In this document: in pieces, positions 7,900 to 16,780 of the stretch
How positions within the stretch are numbered: position 1 is the stretch's first letter
Layout: the number at the start of each line of letters is the position of its first letter
NCBI GenBank assembly: GCA_937894585.1
Contig: CALBGO010000108.1
Span: 1 to 42,924 of the forward strand
DNA: 42,924 nt
Source: an uncultured Eubacterium sp.
GTDB taxonomy: Bacteria > Bacillota > Clostridia > Peptostreptococcales > Anaerovoracaceae
Direction of reading: 5' to 3'
Made by a program: the position numbers and the translations under genes
The notes under the pieces: model-generated
What the model saw: only the letters and a program-made list of their open reading frames with translations
What the model was told of the DNA's origin: nothing
The model's database searches: none

Positions 7900-8899
7900 A
7901 ACCGAAATCCACAATCCTTTCAATCAGTTCCGTAAAGCTTATGCCTGCAGCCTCCCACATCATCGGAAACATACTGTATCTGGTAAAGCCCGGAATGGTA
8001 TTTATCTCATTGATGTAAACTTCACCGCTGTTCTTCTCCACAAAAAAATCAACTCTCGCAAAACCGCTGCAATCGGCGGCGCGGTAAGCCTCTTTTGCAA
8101 GAAAGCGGATTTTATCGTAAATTCTCTTCGGCAGCTGCGCCGGTACGGAAATCACCGTTCCCTCATCGTCGCTGTACTTCGCCTTGTAATCATAGAACTC
8201 TTTTTTCGCTGTGATTTCGCCTACTGCCGCAACCTCCGCAGTATGATTGCCGATGACGCCGGTTTCTACCTCGCGGCAGTTCACTGCTTCTTCCACAATA
8301 ATACGCCTGTCATACTTTGCGGCAAGCAGCAGAGCCTCTTTCAGCTCATCTCGGTCGTGAGCCTTAGAAATTCCCACACTGGAACCCATATTGGACGGCT
8401 TCACAAACATAGCGTAGGGAATCTCGTCCTCTAGCTTTTCAACGATTTCATCCATACCGGTGTCTAAATCCTCCGCATATACCAGCTGATACCGGCTTGT
8501 AGGCAGTCCCGCCTCTTCAAAAATTTTCTTGGCGGAAACCTTATCCATACACAAAGCCGATGCTAAAACGCCGCAGCCCGCATAAGGAATATCCAGCATT
8601 TCAAAAAGTCCCTGAATAGTTCCGTCTTCTCCGTAAGGGCCGTGAAGCACCGGAAACATGAAATCGGCAATTTCCTTCAGCCGGGAAAATTCCAGATCTT
8701 CCGCGGTTTTTTCCCATTCTCCCGAGGGAATCAGACTGACCGGTCCGTTATAAAGCTTCCACTTTCCTTCCCGCGTAATACCAATCGTGACAACTTCGAA
8801 TTTTTTTCGGTCGACAGCTGATATTACTGACGCCGCCGACATCAGCGAAACCTCATGCTCACCTGATCGTCCTCCGAAAATAATTCCGATTCTTCTCAT
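7868..8899 (-). CDS. ddl: D-alanine--D-alanine ligase
   Basis: The 343-residue ATP-grasp enzyme joins two D-alanines to make the dipeptide end of the peptidoglycan precursor. Landmarks are GGRSGEHEVSL (9-19, with the substrate-binding Glu14), HGPYGEDGTIQG (86-97), MFVKPSNMGSSVGISK (about 164-179), EFYDYKAKY (234-242) and INEINTIPGFTRYS near the end. The tyrosine of AKY (Y242) matches the residue found in dipeptide ligases and replaced in D-lactate-adding enzymes. It lies 11 bp after hslO and overlaps the DUF1934 gene. This is the housekeeping ligase; the vanG-type gene at 16781 is a second, divergent one. Confidence 0.95.
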   Translation of the reverse strand: MRRIGIIFGGRSGEHEVSLMSAASVISAVDRKKFEVVTIGITREGKWKLYNGPVSLIPSGEWEKTAEDLEFSRLKEIADFMFPVLHGPYGEDGTIQGLFEMLDIPYAGCGVLASALCMDKVSAKKIFEEAGLPTSRYQLVYAEDLDTGMDEIVEKLEDEIPYAMFVKPSNMGSSVGISKAHDRDELKEALLLAAKYDRRIIVEEAVNCREVETGVIGNHTAEVAAVGEITAKKEFYDYKAKYSDDEGTVISVPAQLPKRIYDKIRFLAKEAYRAADCSGFARVDFFVEKNSGEVYINEINTIPGFTRYSMFPMMWEAAGISFTELIERIVDFGYERYSDKNNR

Positions 8900-8910
8900 A
8901 CAATTCCCCC

Positions 8911-9825
8911 TTACATCTGCTCGTAAATCTTCTCCAGATGCTCTCTGTCAAAGAAATATTTCTTGCGGCAGAACTGGCATACAAGCTCAGCCTGACCGTC
9001 CTCTTCAATAATCTCTTTCAAATCCTTTTTCCCTATGGTCATCAGAACCTGCTCCAGCCGTTCCTCGCTGCAGTCACACTCCCAGTGCATTTCCTTCATA
9101 TCCAGCTTTTCAACAGAAAATTCCTCCGGCATATCTTTGAAAATCTCGCCGAGAAGATCTGACAGAATTCCGTCTTCACTTTTTCCTGCGGAGCGCAGCA
9201 GCACTGTTTCGATAACCGTCGTCAGCGGCGGCAGCTTTCCAAGCATTTCCTCCAGCGCCGAAACCGACTCTTCTGATGCTCCCGGAAGCATTTTTATAAT
9301 CATACCTCCCGCGCACAGAACCGATAAATCCTTTGCAATTTTCACACCCAAAGCGACAGAGGTATTCTGCTGCTCGGAAATATAATAATAAGCAGTTAAA
9401 TCATCTGCGATTTCTCCGGAAACTAGCGCGATTTTTCCGATGTAAGGCTCTTTCAGTCCCAAATCTTTGATTACAGTCAATTCTCCGATGCCTACTGCGC
9501 CGCCTACATCAAGGTGATTATCGGAACGCAGCGGCAAATCGACAGCCGGATTGGAAATATAGCCTTTTACTCTGCCGTCTCCATAAGCTGTCGCCAGAAT
9601 CTGCTTTGCCGGACCGTCTCCTTTAAACTGTACCGTCAGCTTATTTTCTTTACTTTTCAGAAGTAGCGCCATCAGGCCCGCTCCTGTTAAAACTCTTCCC
9701 AGCGCTGCAGTTGCAAGAGGCGTGGTTTCGTGAATCCTGCGGGCTTCCTCCACCATATCTGTGGTAATTGCCAGGCTGATACTGAAAGATCCGCTTTTGT
9801 CCATTGCTGTAATTACTTTACTCAT
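8911..9825 (-). CDS. hslO: Hsp33 redox-regulated chaperone
   Basis: The 304-residue protein matches Hsp33 over its full length. It is a cytoplasmic holdase activated when oxidation releases zinc from four C-terminal cysteines. Here they are C250 and C252 (WECDCSEE) and C283 and C286 (LVCQFCRK), so the CxC/CxxC switch is complete. The N-terminal domain holds the typical TTPLATAALGRVLTGAGLMA and SGEIADDLTAYY segments. It starts at ATG 9825 behind AAAGGTTG and is the first gene of the minus-strand run hslO-ddl-DUF1934. Its promoter should lie in the 154-bp divergent gap shared with the htrA-like gene. Confidence 0.95.
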   Translation of the reverse strand: MSKVITAMDKSGSFSISLAITTDMVEEARRIHETTPLATAALGRVLTGAGLMALLLKSKENKLTVQFKGDGPAKQILATAYGDGRVKGYISNPAVDLPLRSDNHLDVGGAVGIGELTVIKDLGLKEPYIGKIALVSGEIADDLTAYYYISEQQNTSVALGVKIAKDLSVLCAGGMIIKMLPGASEESVSALEEMLGKLPPLTTVIETVLLRSAGKSEDGILSDLLGEIFKDMPEEFSVEKLDMKEMHWECDCSEERLEQVLMTIGKKDLKEIIEEDGQAELVCQFCRKKYFFDREHLEKIYEQM

Positions 9826-9979
9826 ATTTTATATTCAACCTTTCGTTTCTTAATTCACATATTCAATCATATATTTTATCATACTCTTGACAATTTTAAC
9901 ACAGAAAATCCACATTTCATGGCTATAATTTGGGTATATTAAGAAAAAGACAATACAATTCAGAAAGGCAGGGATTCAT

Positions 9980-11398
9980 ATGAATAACTGGGAGAACAAT
10001 AAAGAACAAAACACGCAGAACTTCGTCATGGTAGGCGATTCGTATCCTTCCCCGGAAGAAAAGGAAGAACAGCAGGCGCAGCGGCATGAGTATCAGGCGC
10101 AGGAATCCCGCCGGCAGCAGCCGGAATATCAGCAGGCACAGACTTCTGAACAGACGCAGCAGATGTACCGGCAGACACAGACTTCTGAGCAGACGCAGCC
10201 GCATACACAAGAGTTCGGACAGGAACAACCGGAAAATAAAACCGGCGTTCACGCCTTTCATCAGGAACCTTCTGCCCGTCCAAAGCAGAAAAAACAAAAG
10301 AAAGAGCCGAGATTTGTAACACGCAAAGCCTTTGTGATTTCACTGATTTGCTGTATGATCGGAACTTCAGCGCTGACAATCGGCGGATATACACTGGCTT
10401 CCAATCTGGGCATCGGAAATACCACCAAACAGGTTTCCGCTACCAACTACACCCTGGCAAAAGCAACCGGAAGTGAAAAATCCGTTCAGGAAATTATCGC
10501 ACAGAATGAAAATGCGGTAGTTGAAATCAGAACCGAATCCGTTTCCCGCGATGCATGGCTGCAAAACTATGTAACAGAAGGAGCCGGCAGCGGCGTTATC
10601 GTAGACACAAAGGGCTACATTCTGACTTGTAATCATGTCATCGAAAACGCAAATAAAATCGTCGTTACTCTGAAGGACGGCACTGAACTGGAAGCTTCAC
10701 TGGTAGGCGCAGATGCACAGAACGACATTGCAGTACTGAAAGTCAAAGCAAATAACCTGACAGCAGCATCTTACGGAGACAGCTCCGAAATGCAGGTGGG
10801 TGATATGGTTGTTGCCATCGGAAATCCTCTGGGAGAGCTGGGCGGCAGCGCTTCAAGCGGCATCATCAGCGCGCTTGACAGAACTATTACAGTGGATAAC
10901 AGAGAAATGACGCTGATGCAGACAGATACATCTATCAATCCGGGCAACTCCGGCGGCGGTCTCTTCGACCAGTACGGCAATCTGATCGGTATCGTCGTTG
11001 CAAAATCCACCGGTTCCGATGTAGAAGGTCTCGGATTTGCGATTCCGATTACCAAGGCTGCGGAAATCGCCAAGGATCTGATTGAAAACGGCCATGTAAC
11101 CGGACGACCTGCTATAGGCATCACCATTGTAGACGCATCTGACGCAGAAACCGCTATGCAGTTCGGTCTTCGTATGACCGGCGTCTATGTCAAAGAAGTC
11201 AACGGCGAAGAAGCAAAAGCCGCAGGTTTTAAAGCGGGAGACATGATTTACTATGTAGGCGATACAAAGATTGAAAATCAGGCCGGCCTGACCGGCGCCC
11301 TCAACAAGTACAAACCGGGGGACAAAGTCAAAATTACCGTAATCCGCGATAATGAAACGGTAGAACTTACAACAAAACTGATTGAATCAGCACAATAA
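9980..11398 (+). CDS. HtrA/DegP-like membrane-anchored serine protease with PDZ domain
   Basis: The 472-residue protein has a hydrophilic Gln/Glu-rich cytoplasmic tail (1-110), one membrane helix (about 115-142), a trypsin-like domain (about 160-365) and a C-terminal PDZ domain (about 375-470). The catalytic triad is intact: H219 in TCNHVIE, D249 in NDIAVLKV and S324 in GNSGGGL. Family members degrade or refold damaged proteins at the outer face of the membrane. The Gln-rich tail holds a 13-residue tandem duplication (52-64 and 65-77, TSEQTQ core) that is also clear in the DNA. It starts at ATG 9980 behind AAAGGCAGGG. TATAAT at 9924-9929 is a possible -10 box, without a good -35. Confidence 0.93.
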   Translation: MNNWENNKEQNTQNFVMVGDSYPSPEEKEEQQAQRHEYQAQESRRQQPEYQQAQTSEQTQQMYRQTQTSEQTQPHTQEFGQEQPENKTGVHAFHQEPSARPKQKKQKKEPRFVTRKAFVISLICCMIGTSALTIGGYTLASNLGIGNTTKQVSATNYTLAKATGSEKSVQEIIAQNENAVVEIRTESVSRDAWLQNYVTEGAGSGVIVDTKGYILTCNHVIENANKIVVTLKDGTELEASLVGADAQNDIAVLKVKANNLTAASYGDSSEMQVGDMVVAIGNPLGELGGSASSGIISALDRTITVDNREMTLMQTDTSINPGNSGGGLFDQYGNLIGIVVAKSTGSDVEGLGFAIPITKAAEIAKDLIENGHVTGRPAIGITIVDASDAETAMQFGLRMTGVYVKEVNGEEAKAAGFKAGDMIYYVGDTKIENQAGLTGALNKYKPGDKVKITVIRDNETVELTTKLIESAQ

Positions 11399-11443
11399 TC
11401 ATACAAACAGCAAACAGCTGATAACTTTCCTTTCAAAACTCCG

Positions 11444-11481
11444 AAAAACCGCCCGGAACTTCAAAGTTCCGAGCGGTTTTT
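11444..11481 (+). terminator. Rho-independent terminator after the htrA-like gene
   Basis: AAAAACCGCCCGGAACT (11444-11460) pairs with AGTTCCGAGCGGTTTTT (11465-11481) with one mismatch and a short loop. The run of T follows directly. It lies 46 bp past the stop codon. Confidence 0.9.
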
Positions 11482-11588
11482 CAAGCTTACGCCAAACCTT
11501 CGCCCATAACCCAAAACCGCAAAATATGTTTAAACTCTCTTATTTTAGTGTATAAAATCCGGTATATCAAAAATTAGGAGTGAACTTT

Positions 11589-12782
11589 ATGAAGAAATTA
11601 TTCTCAAGTCTTCCCTTCAGACTGCTGCTGGGCGTGATCCTCGGTATTGCTGCCGGTCTGTATGCGGGAGAAAATGTAATGCAGGTTATCGTCACTGTCA
11701 AAAATATACTGGGGCAGATGATTACATTTTGCGTCCCTCTTATTATTATCGGTTTTATCGCACCGTCCATTACCCGTCTGGGCAGTAATGCTTCAAGACT
11801 CCTTGGCGTGGCGGTTATACTTGCTTATGTATCTTCGGTAGGCGCGGCATTCTTTTCCATGGCGGCAGGCTACGGTCTGATTCCTCGCCTTTCTGTAGTA
11901 TCCGGCGCAGAAGGTCTTAAGGATCTTCCAAAAGCAGTCTTTTCTCTGGATATCCCGCAGATTATGCCGGTTATGAGCGCGCTGGTTCTTTCGATTCTGC
12001 TGGGACTTGCGGTTTCCTGGACCAAATCCGAACGCACCGCTGCGCTTTTAGAAGAGTTTCAGAAAATTGTTCTTGCTATTGTTACCAAGATAGTCATTCC
12101 GCTGCTGCCGTTTTTCATTGCAACCTCTTTCTGCGGTCTTGCTTATGAAGGAACCATTACCAAACAGCTTCCGGTTTTCCTCAAGGTAATTCTCATTGTA
12201 ATGGCGGGACACTACATCTGGCTGTTCCTTCTCTATGCAGTCGGCGGAGCCTATTCGAAAAAAAGTCCTGTGGAAGTAATCCGCCACTACGGTCCGGCTT
12301 ATCTGACCGCAGTGGGAACTATGTCTTCCGCGGCAACTTTGGCGGTAGCCCTTTCCGGCGCGGGAAAATCCAAAGTCCTCAGAAAAGATATGATTGATTT
12401 CGGAATTCCTCTTTTCGCCAATATCCACCTCTGCGGCTCCGTGCTGACAGAAGTGTTCTTTGTAATGACGGTTTCTCAGATTCTCTACGGAAGTCTTCCG
12501 TCACTTACTACTATGATTTTATTCTGTCTGCTTCTGGGTATCTTCGCCATCGGCGCACCCGGCGTGCCCGGCGGAACGGTCATGGCTTCTCTGGGTCTGA
12601 TTATCAGTGTCCTCGGCTTCGATGACAGCGGAACTGCCCTGATGATGACGATTTTCGCACTGCAGGACAGCTTCGGAACCGCCTGCAATATCACCGGCGA
12701 CGGCGCACTGACCCTGATGCTGACAGGCTACGCGGAAAAACACAATATCAAACCGCAGAACCTTTCCGGTACAATTCTGTAG
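11589..12782 (+). CDS. Dicarboxylate/amino acid:cation symporter (DAACS family)
   Basis: The 397-residue membrane protein belongs to the sodium:dicarboxylate symporter family (GltP/SstT-like), which brings in acidic or small neutral amino acids or C4-dicarboxylates with Na+ or H+. Signs are PLIIIGFIAPSITRLG in the third helix region, the serine-rich hairpin GTMSSAATLAVAL (about 240-252), IFAIGAPGVPGGTVMASLG, and the DSFGTACNITGDGAL segment where glutamate and sodium bind in homologues. I start it at ATG 11589, 9 bp after AGGAG; a GTG at 11580 would sit directly on that site. It stands alone, with a terminator on each side. The exact substrate is not readable. Confidence 0.88.
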   Translation: MKKLFSSLPFRLLLGVILGIAAGLYAGENVMQVIVTVKNILGQMITFCVPLIIIGFIAPSITRLGSNASRLLGVAVILAYVSSVGAAFFSMAAGYGLIPRLSVVSGAEGLKDLPKAVFSLDIPQIMPVMSALVLSILLGLAVSWTKSERTAALLEEFQKIVLAIVTKIVIPLLPFFIATSFCGLAYEGTITKQLPVFLKVILIVMAGHYIWLFLLYAVGGAYSKKSPVEVIRHYGPAYLTAVGTMSSAATLAVALSGAGKSKVLRKDMIDFGIPLFANIHLCGSVLTEVFFVMTVSQILYGSLPSLTTMILFCLLLGIFAIGAPGVPGGTVMASLGLIISVLGFDDSGTALMMTIFALQDSFGTACNITGDGALTLMLTGYAEKHNIKPQNLSGTIL

Positions 12783-12933
12783 CCCGGCGGGTTTTGAGAA
12801 AATAACGGCTGCAAAGCGGCGAGTTTTGAAAAAATGATTACTGCCAAGCAGTAATGTTCATATTTATCGACAAAATGACACTATATGCGTTTTCTCATAG
12901 CACTTGTGTCATCTCAAAAGAACTGTCAAAGGC

Positions 12934-12981
12934 AAAAGTGACACATTCTCATCCAATGCTTAAGAGTTGTGTCACTTTTTT
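12934..12981 (+). terminator. Rho-independent terminator of the symporter gene
   Basis: AAAAGTGACACA (12934-12945) pairs with TGTGTCACTTTT (12968-12979), and the T-run continues to 12981. The loop also contains a complementary CTC/GAG pair. A-rich sequence on the other side would allow it to act on the minus strand too. Confidence 0.8.
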
Positions 12982-13111
12982 CGTTATCTGTTGTTCTATG
13001 CCCTTTGATATTTTGCAAATATTCCCATAAAACCCATTATGTCTGCAAAAAATCCGCACTTTTCTTTATTTCACTGCCTCACTTCTGACATATCTGCTAG
13101 AAAATAAGCAC

Positions 13112-13357
13112 TCATATGTCATTTTCACCAGTTTCAAAACTACATATTTTATAATCAGCGATGTCACTGGTCTTAAGTATTAAGTAAGAGCTTTCCTGTT
13201 TTTTTGCTGGCAGGAAAATACCGGTCGTCAAAAATACATTTTCCGTTTTTATGACCGAAATATGAAAATAGACGGGAATCGGCAGATGCACTTTCAGTAT
13301 TTCAATAGTATCTTCCGGTTTTCCCGTCACTGCAGGTTCACCCACGGCTTCAGCCAT
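13112..13357 (-). CDS. Hypothetical protein, uncertain
   Basis: The 81-residue frame starts at ATG 13357 and is not covered by any other gene. Its composition is protein-like (VHLPIPVYFHISVIKTEN, then TTGIFLPAKKQESSYLILK), with no membrane segment or signal peptide. The nearest upstream GGAAAAG is weak and far away. I do not recognise a family. It is divergent from vanR and separated from it by 155 bp. It may be a real orphan gene, a remnant, or a chance frame. Confidence 0.3.
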   Translation of the reverse strand: MAEAVGEPAVTGKPEDTIEILKVHLPIPVYFHISVIKTENVFLTTGIFLPAKKQESSYLILKTSDIADYKICSFETGENDI

Positions 13358-13512
13358 AAAATCTGTCTTTTCCTACTTTGTATAAAGGACAATCTCCTCA
13401 GTTGAAGCAATTTCCAACAGCGCCCTCTCCCGTCTTTCTCTTGCTCATTTTCTCCGAATATGATAAAGTGAAACCGTAATCACCAAAGTAATCACAAAAG
13501 GAGAACATCTTT

Positions 13513-14211
13513 ATGAGCGAACATATTTTAGTTGTAGACGACGAAAAGGAGATTGCCGATCTGCTTGAAGTCTATCTCCGAAATGACGGCTACACTGTGC
13601 ATAAATTCTATAACGGAACGGAAGCTCTTTCCTGCATCAAAACAACGCCTTTGGACATAGCGCTCCTCGATGTTATGCTTCCGGATATCGACGGATTCCG
13701 ACTTCTTAAAACCATCAGAGAAAGCTATTTCTTTCCGGTCATTATGCTGACGGCAAAGGTTGCGGATATGGATAAAATTATGGGTCTTACTCTGGGTGCG
13801 GACGACTATATCACCAAACCCTTCAATCCGCTGGAAGTTACCGCCCGCGTAAAAACACAGCTGCGCAGATACAAAAACTATAACCCGGCGGCTGCCCGGA
13901 CCGCTCCTTCCGTCCACGATATCAGGGGACTTGTTATCAGCAGAGAAAACCACACCTGCACCCTTTACGGCAAGGAAATCGCTCTGACGCCTCTGGAATT
14001 TTCTATCCTCTGGTACCTCTGCGAGCACAAAGGAAAAGTGGTTTCCTCCGAAGAACTTTTCGAACAAGTCTGGGGAGAAAAATACTTAAGCAGCAGCAAC
14101 AATACTGTAATGGCTCACATCGGCAGACTCCGCGAGAAACTCAAAGAACCTGCCAAGCATCCGAAATTCATCAAAACTGTATGGGGAGTGGGGTACAAAA
14201 TTGAAGACTGA
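13513..14211 (+). CDS. vanR: VanR-type response regulator (OmpR family)
   Basis: The 232-residue regulator has a receiver domain (1-118) with the acidic pocket D9/D10, phosphoacceptor D53 (LLDVMLPD), T80 and K102 (TKPF), followed by a winged-helix domain (about 130-230) with LTPLEFSILWYLCEHKGKVVS and VWGVGYKI. This is the OmpR/PhoB layout shared by VanR of vanG- and vanB-type clusters. The gene lies directly before a matching kinase and upstream of vanW and vanG, which is the main reason for the VanR name. It starts at ATG 13513 behind AAAGGAG. It probably activates the vanW-vanG transcript and possibly its own. Confidence 0.85.
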   Translation: MSEHILVVDDEKEIADLLEVYLRNDGYTVHKFYNGTEALSCIKTTPLDIALLDVMLPDIDGFRLLKTIRESYFFPVIMLTAKVADMDKIMGLTLGADDYITKPFNPLEVTARVKTQLRRYKNYNPAAARTAPSVHDIRGLVISRENHTCTLYGKEIALTPLEFSILWYLCEHKGKVVSSEELFEQVWGEKYLSSSNNTVMAHIGRLREKLKEPAKHPKFIKTVWGVGYKIED

Positions 14212-15424
14212 TACTTTTAGCAGAAAAATGGCGAGACAGCAGTTTGTCCGCATGATCATCGCGCTGATTCTGTTCGGCTTCAGCGGCATTTTCATTTATC
14301 TTGCCGCCGTACTGATATTCGGGCTTTTCCCATGGCAACCGGATGATCCTCTTTGGATTTTTGCTAACTGGCTGAATATGCGCGCCTTCTGGATAGGGCT
14401 TTTGTATTACGGTATCGGCTACATTATCATCGTCCGCCATTACTGGATGAAACCGTTCCGCTATTTTCAGGAGCTTTTAGACGCAGCGGAAATCGTCAGC
14501 CGGCAGGATGACAGTCTTGTCAGCCTTTCTCCTGCCCTTTCTGACCTGGAGAGTCGGCTTAACCAAATAAAATTTGTTTCTATGAACAATCTGCGCGCAG
14601 CAAAAGAAGCGGAACAGCGAAAGAACGATCTGGTTACTTATCTTGCTCACGACCTGAAAACACCGATTACATCGGTAATCGGCTATCTGACTCTTCTGCG
14701 GGACGAACCGCAGATTTCCGACGAAATGCGCAGCCGTTATATGAATATTGCCCTTGACAAAGCAGAGCGTTTAGACGACCTGATTAACGAATTCTTCGAA
14801 ATAACCAGATTCAATCTTTCTCATATTTCCCTGGAAAAGAAGCAGATCAACCTGTCTTTGATGCTTCAGCAGCTGACCTACGAGTTTCAGCCTATGCTGG
14901 CAGAAAAAAATCTAACCTGTTCTCTGAATGCCCCGGAAAATCTGATGCTGCGATGCGATCCGGACAAGCTCCAGAGAGTCTTTGACAATCTGCTTCGAAA
15001 TGCAGTCAACTATAGTTTTCCGAACTCGGAAATCAAAATTACGGCATTTGAAGAAATCAGTCAAAACGCAGGCGACACCACGGCATCCGGCCGGACAGGC
15101 AGTTCAGCCTATATTTTTGACAGTCAGACAAAAAGCGCAGCAGACAGTCCAGCCGATCTTTTCGGCAGTCAGACAAAAAGCACAACAGGCAGTATCCGTC
15201 TGATTTTCGAGAATCGGGGCGACACTATCAGCCGAGAAAAACTGGACAGACTGTTTGAGCAGTTTTACAGACTGGATTCTTCCCGTTCCACAAAAAGCGG
15301 AGGAGCCGGTCTCGGCCTCGCCATTGCAAAAGAAATCGCAGAGCTTCACGGCGGCAGAATTACCGCTTTCAGCGAAAACGAAATCATCCGTTTCGAAGTC
15401 ATACTGCCCGCGGCATCATACTGA
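14201..15424 (+). CDS. vanS: VanS-type sensor histidine kinase
   Basis: The 407-residue membrane kinase overlaps vanR by 11 bp. The best start is TTG 14201, because GGAGTGGGG lies about 7 bp before it; ATG 14228 is the alternative. Two membrane helices (about 17-42 and 66-85) enclose a short external loop. The H-box AHDLKTPITSVIGYL holds H150; the N-box is LQRVFDNLLRNAVNYS; the G-box is SGGAGLGLAIAKEIAE. Between N- and G-boxes sits an unusual Ser/Thr-rich insert with a 15-residue tandem duplication (300-314 and 315-329). Gene order suggests that it senses cell-wall stress or a glycopeptide and phosphorylates VanR. Confidence 0.85.
   Translation: MKTDTFSRKMARQQFVRMIIALILFGFSGIFIYLAAVLIFGLFPWQPDDPLWIFANWLNMRAFWIGLLYYGIGYIIIVRHYWMKPFRYFQELLDAAEIVSRQDDSLVSLSPALSDLESRLNQIKFVSMNNLRAAKEAEQRKNDLVTYLAHDLKTPITSVIGYLTLLRDEPQISDEMRSRYMNIALDKAERLDDLINEFFEITRFNLSHISLEKKQINLSLMLQQLTYEFQPMLAEKNLTCSLNAPENLMLRCDPDKLQRVFDNLLRNAVNYSFPNSEIKITAFEEISQNAGDTTASGRTGSSAYIFDSQTKSAADSPADLFGSQTKSTTGSIRLIFENRGDTISREKLDRLFEQFYRLDSSRSTKSGGAGLGLAIAKEIAELHGGRITAFSENEIIRFEVILPAASY
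15098..15187 (+). repeat. 45-bp tandem duplication inside vanS
   Basis: Two in-frame copies (15098-15142 and 15143-15187) share TTTT-GRCAGTCAGACAAAAAGC and encode GSSAYIFDSQTKSAA and DSPADLFGSQTKSTT. They lie in the ATP-binding domain of the kinase, between the N- and G-boxes, where the ATP lid region would tolerate extra loop sequence. Confidence 0.8.
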
Positions 15425-15832
15425 CCGCAATAGCGTACTGGCTGCCATTGGCTCCTGACTGTACCACTGTAATGCTCGCTACATCATATTCACGATATCA
15501 TACTGACCGCAGTAGGAATTTCGTAAGAACTTTATCAGAAAATCGTAGGCGCGCCGCAAGGCTGCCGATAAAAACAGACACCGCAGTTACGGTATACTGA
15601 ACATATACCGGCGCTGCGGTTTTTATGTACAGAAAACAAAACCGTTCCGACCGTTGCGAACAGAAAAAGCTTCTGACAGCAAAGAGTACGACAGGGACTT
15701 TTGTCGAAAATCCGCCGAAGCTTTGGAAGCGAATCCCCCGTTTTGCACAGCGGTCCTGCACAACGATTCTGCTTAAACGGTCTGCGCCGCGCTATACCGG
15801 CATAATCCCCGGATATCTTTGGAGGTGACACA
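15425..15832 (+). other. vanS-vanW intergenic region with likely second promoter
   Basis: The 408 bp contain no convincing gene. A 20-bp imperfect direct repeat of the vanS stop region (ATCATACTGACCGCARTAG) recurs about 83 bp downstream, ending near 15515. A terminator follows (15580-15624). The remaining 208 bp should hold the promoter for vanW-vanG, and include CGACA/TGTCG around 15688-15706 as a possible regulator site. In vanG-type clusters the regulatory and resistance parts are known to have separate promoters, and the layout fits that. Confidence 0.45.
15580..15624 (+). terminator. Rho-independent terminator after vanS
   Basis: ACCGCAG (15580-15586) pairs with CTGCGGT (15614-15620) and, inside, CGGTATA (15590-15596) pairs with TATACCG (15604-15610). 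A T-run ends the structure. It separates vanRS from vanW-vanG. Confidence 0.85.
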
Positions 15833-16678
15833 ATGACAAGAAAAAGACTGACCGAAAGGTTTCCCTTTCTGCTTCCCTTAAGGCAGTTTCAGAGCAGGCT
15901 GTTCTTCTATACAGGTATGTTTCTTGACAGAAACACCTATGCAAAAAGGCAGACCTCATCTCTTCTCCGTGAGGAAATTTTTAAAGACAGTGTGCTGATG
16001 ATCAACAGAAACAGCGGCTGCGATATCCGCTATCAGTACAACAAAGTCCATAATCTGAAGCTGGCGGCCAAGAAAATCAACGGTCTCATCATTGCGCCCG
16101 GAGAAACCTTTTCCCTGTGCCTTGCTATCAGAAATGCCGATAAAAAGGAGCCGTATCTGGACGGTCTCAGTCTGGTAAACGGACAGATACAGGGCGAATA
16201 CGGGGGCGGACTGTGTCAGCTCAGCAATCTTCTTTACTGGATGTTTCTCCATACGCCTCTGACTGTAACAGAACGTCATGCTCATGGAAGCGAATCGATT
16301 CCTCCGGTAAACCCGGAAGAACCCGCAGGCGTTGACGCCACTATCGCAGAGGGCTGGCTGGATTTAAAAGTAAAGAACAACACCTCCCATACCTTCCAGC
16401 TGTACATCACCTTTGATGAAGATTATATGACCGGCGCAGTCAGAAGCGAAAGCGCAAAATGCTTTGACTATACTGTTTATAATCCGTCCTGCAGGTACAG
16501 CCTGCAAAACGGGCTGATTTATCAGGACGCCGAAGTTGCGCGCAGATGCACAAGCCTCTGCACAGGCACAGTAACAGAAGAGCTTCTATATCACAATTCC
16601 TGCATTATCGGTTATCCTCTTCCTTCCGGAACCAAAATCGAAAATGCGGCGCAGACTGCAACAGAAAACAATATCTGA
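15833..16678 (+). CDS. vanW: VanW family protein
   Basis: The 281-residue protein carries the VanW domain, with LAAKKINGLIIAPGETFSL (about 77-95), GEYGGGLCQLSNLLY (about 121-135) and HAHGSESIPP. VanW is a regular member of vanB- and vanG-type clusters; its biochemical role is not established. There is no clear signal peptide, unlike the long VanW-domain proteins that are exported. It starts at ATG 15833 behind GGAGGTG. Its place between a VanRS pair and a VanG ligase strongly supports the name. The gap of 102 bp to vanG has no terminator, so the two are probably co-transcribed. Confidence 0.9.
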   Translation: MTRKRLTERFPFLLPLRQFQSRLFFYTGMFLDRNTYAKRQTSSLLREEIFKDSVLMINRNSGCDIRYQYNKVHNLKLAAKKINGLIIAPGETFSLCLAIRNADKKEPYLDGLSLVNGQIQGEYGGGLCQLSNLLYWMFLHTPLTVTERHAHGSESIPPVNPEEPAGVDATIAEGWLDLKVKNNTSHTFQLYITFDEDYMTGAVRSESAKCFDYTVYNPSCRYSLQNGLIYQDAEVARRCTSLCTGTVTEELLYHNSCIIGYPLPSGTKIENAAQTATENNI

Positions 16679-16780
16679 AAGGGTGCGTTATGCCGGCAGA
16701 AAACTGCATCTGAATAATACGGTATGCAGCGTCATATCGGCTATAAATGAATCAAGTTTAAAGGAAAAGGGGTTTTATAT

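Larger units (their letters stand above)
12783..13512. other. Long intergenic region before the van genes
   Basis: The 730 bp between the symporter and vanR hold little coding sequence. Contents: an imperfect ~35-bp duplication just after the symporter (around GGCGGGTTTTGAGAAAATAA and GGCGAGTTTTGAAAAAATGA); a perfect 8-bp hairpin at 12837-12855 (ATTACTGC/GCAGTAAT); two successive TGACAC...GTGTCA inverted repeats (12875-12912 and 12938-12975), of which the second is a terminator; and a possible small minus-strand gene at 13112-13357. I saw no clear vanR promoter. Confidence 0.5.

Noticed and set aside
9887..9929. TTGACA (9887-9892) with TATAAT (9924-9929) as the htrA promoter
   Set aside because: The spacing is 31 bp, far from 17; the two boxes cannot belong to one promoter.
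15625..15828. 67-codon frame between vanS and vanW, a possible vanY or vanU remnant
   Set aside because: The start lies in the terminator T-run with no ribosome binding site, the product is very basic, and it resembles neither VanY nor VanU.
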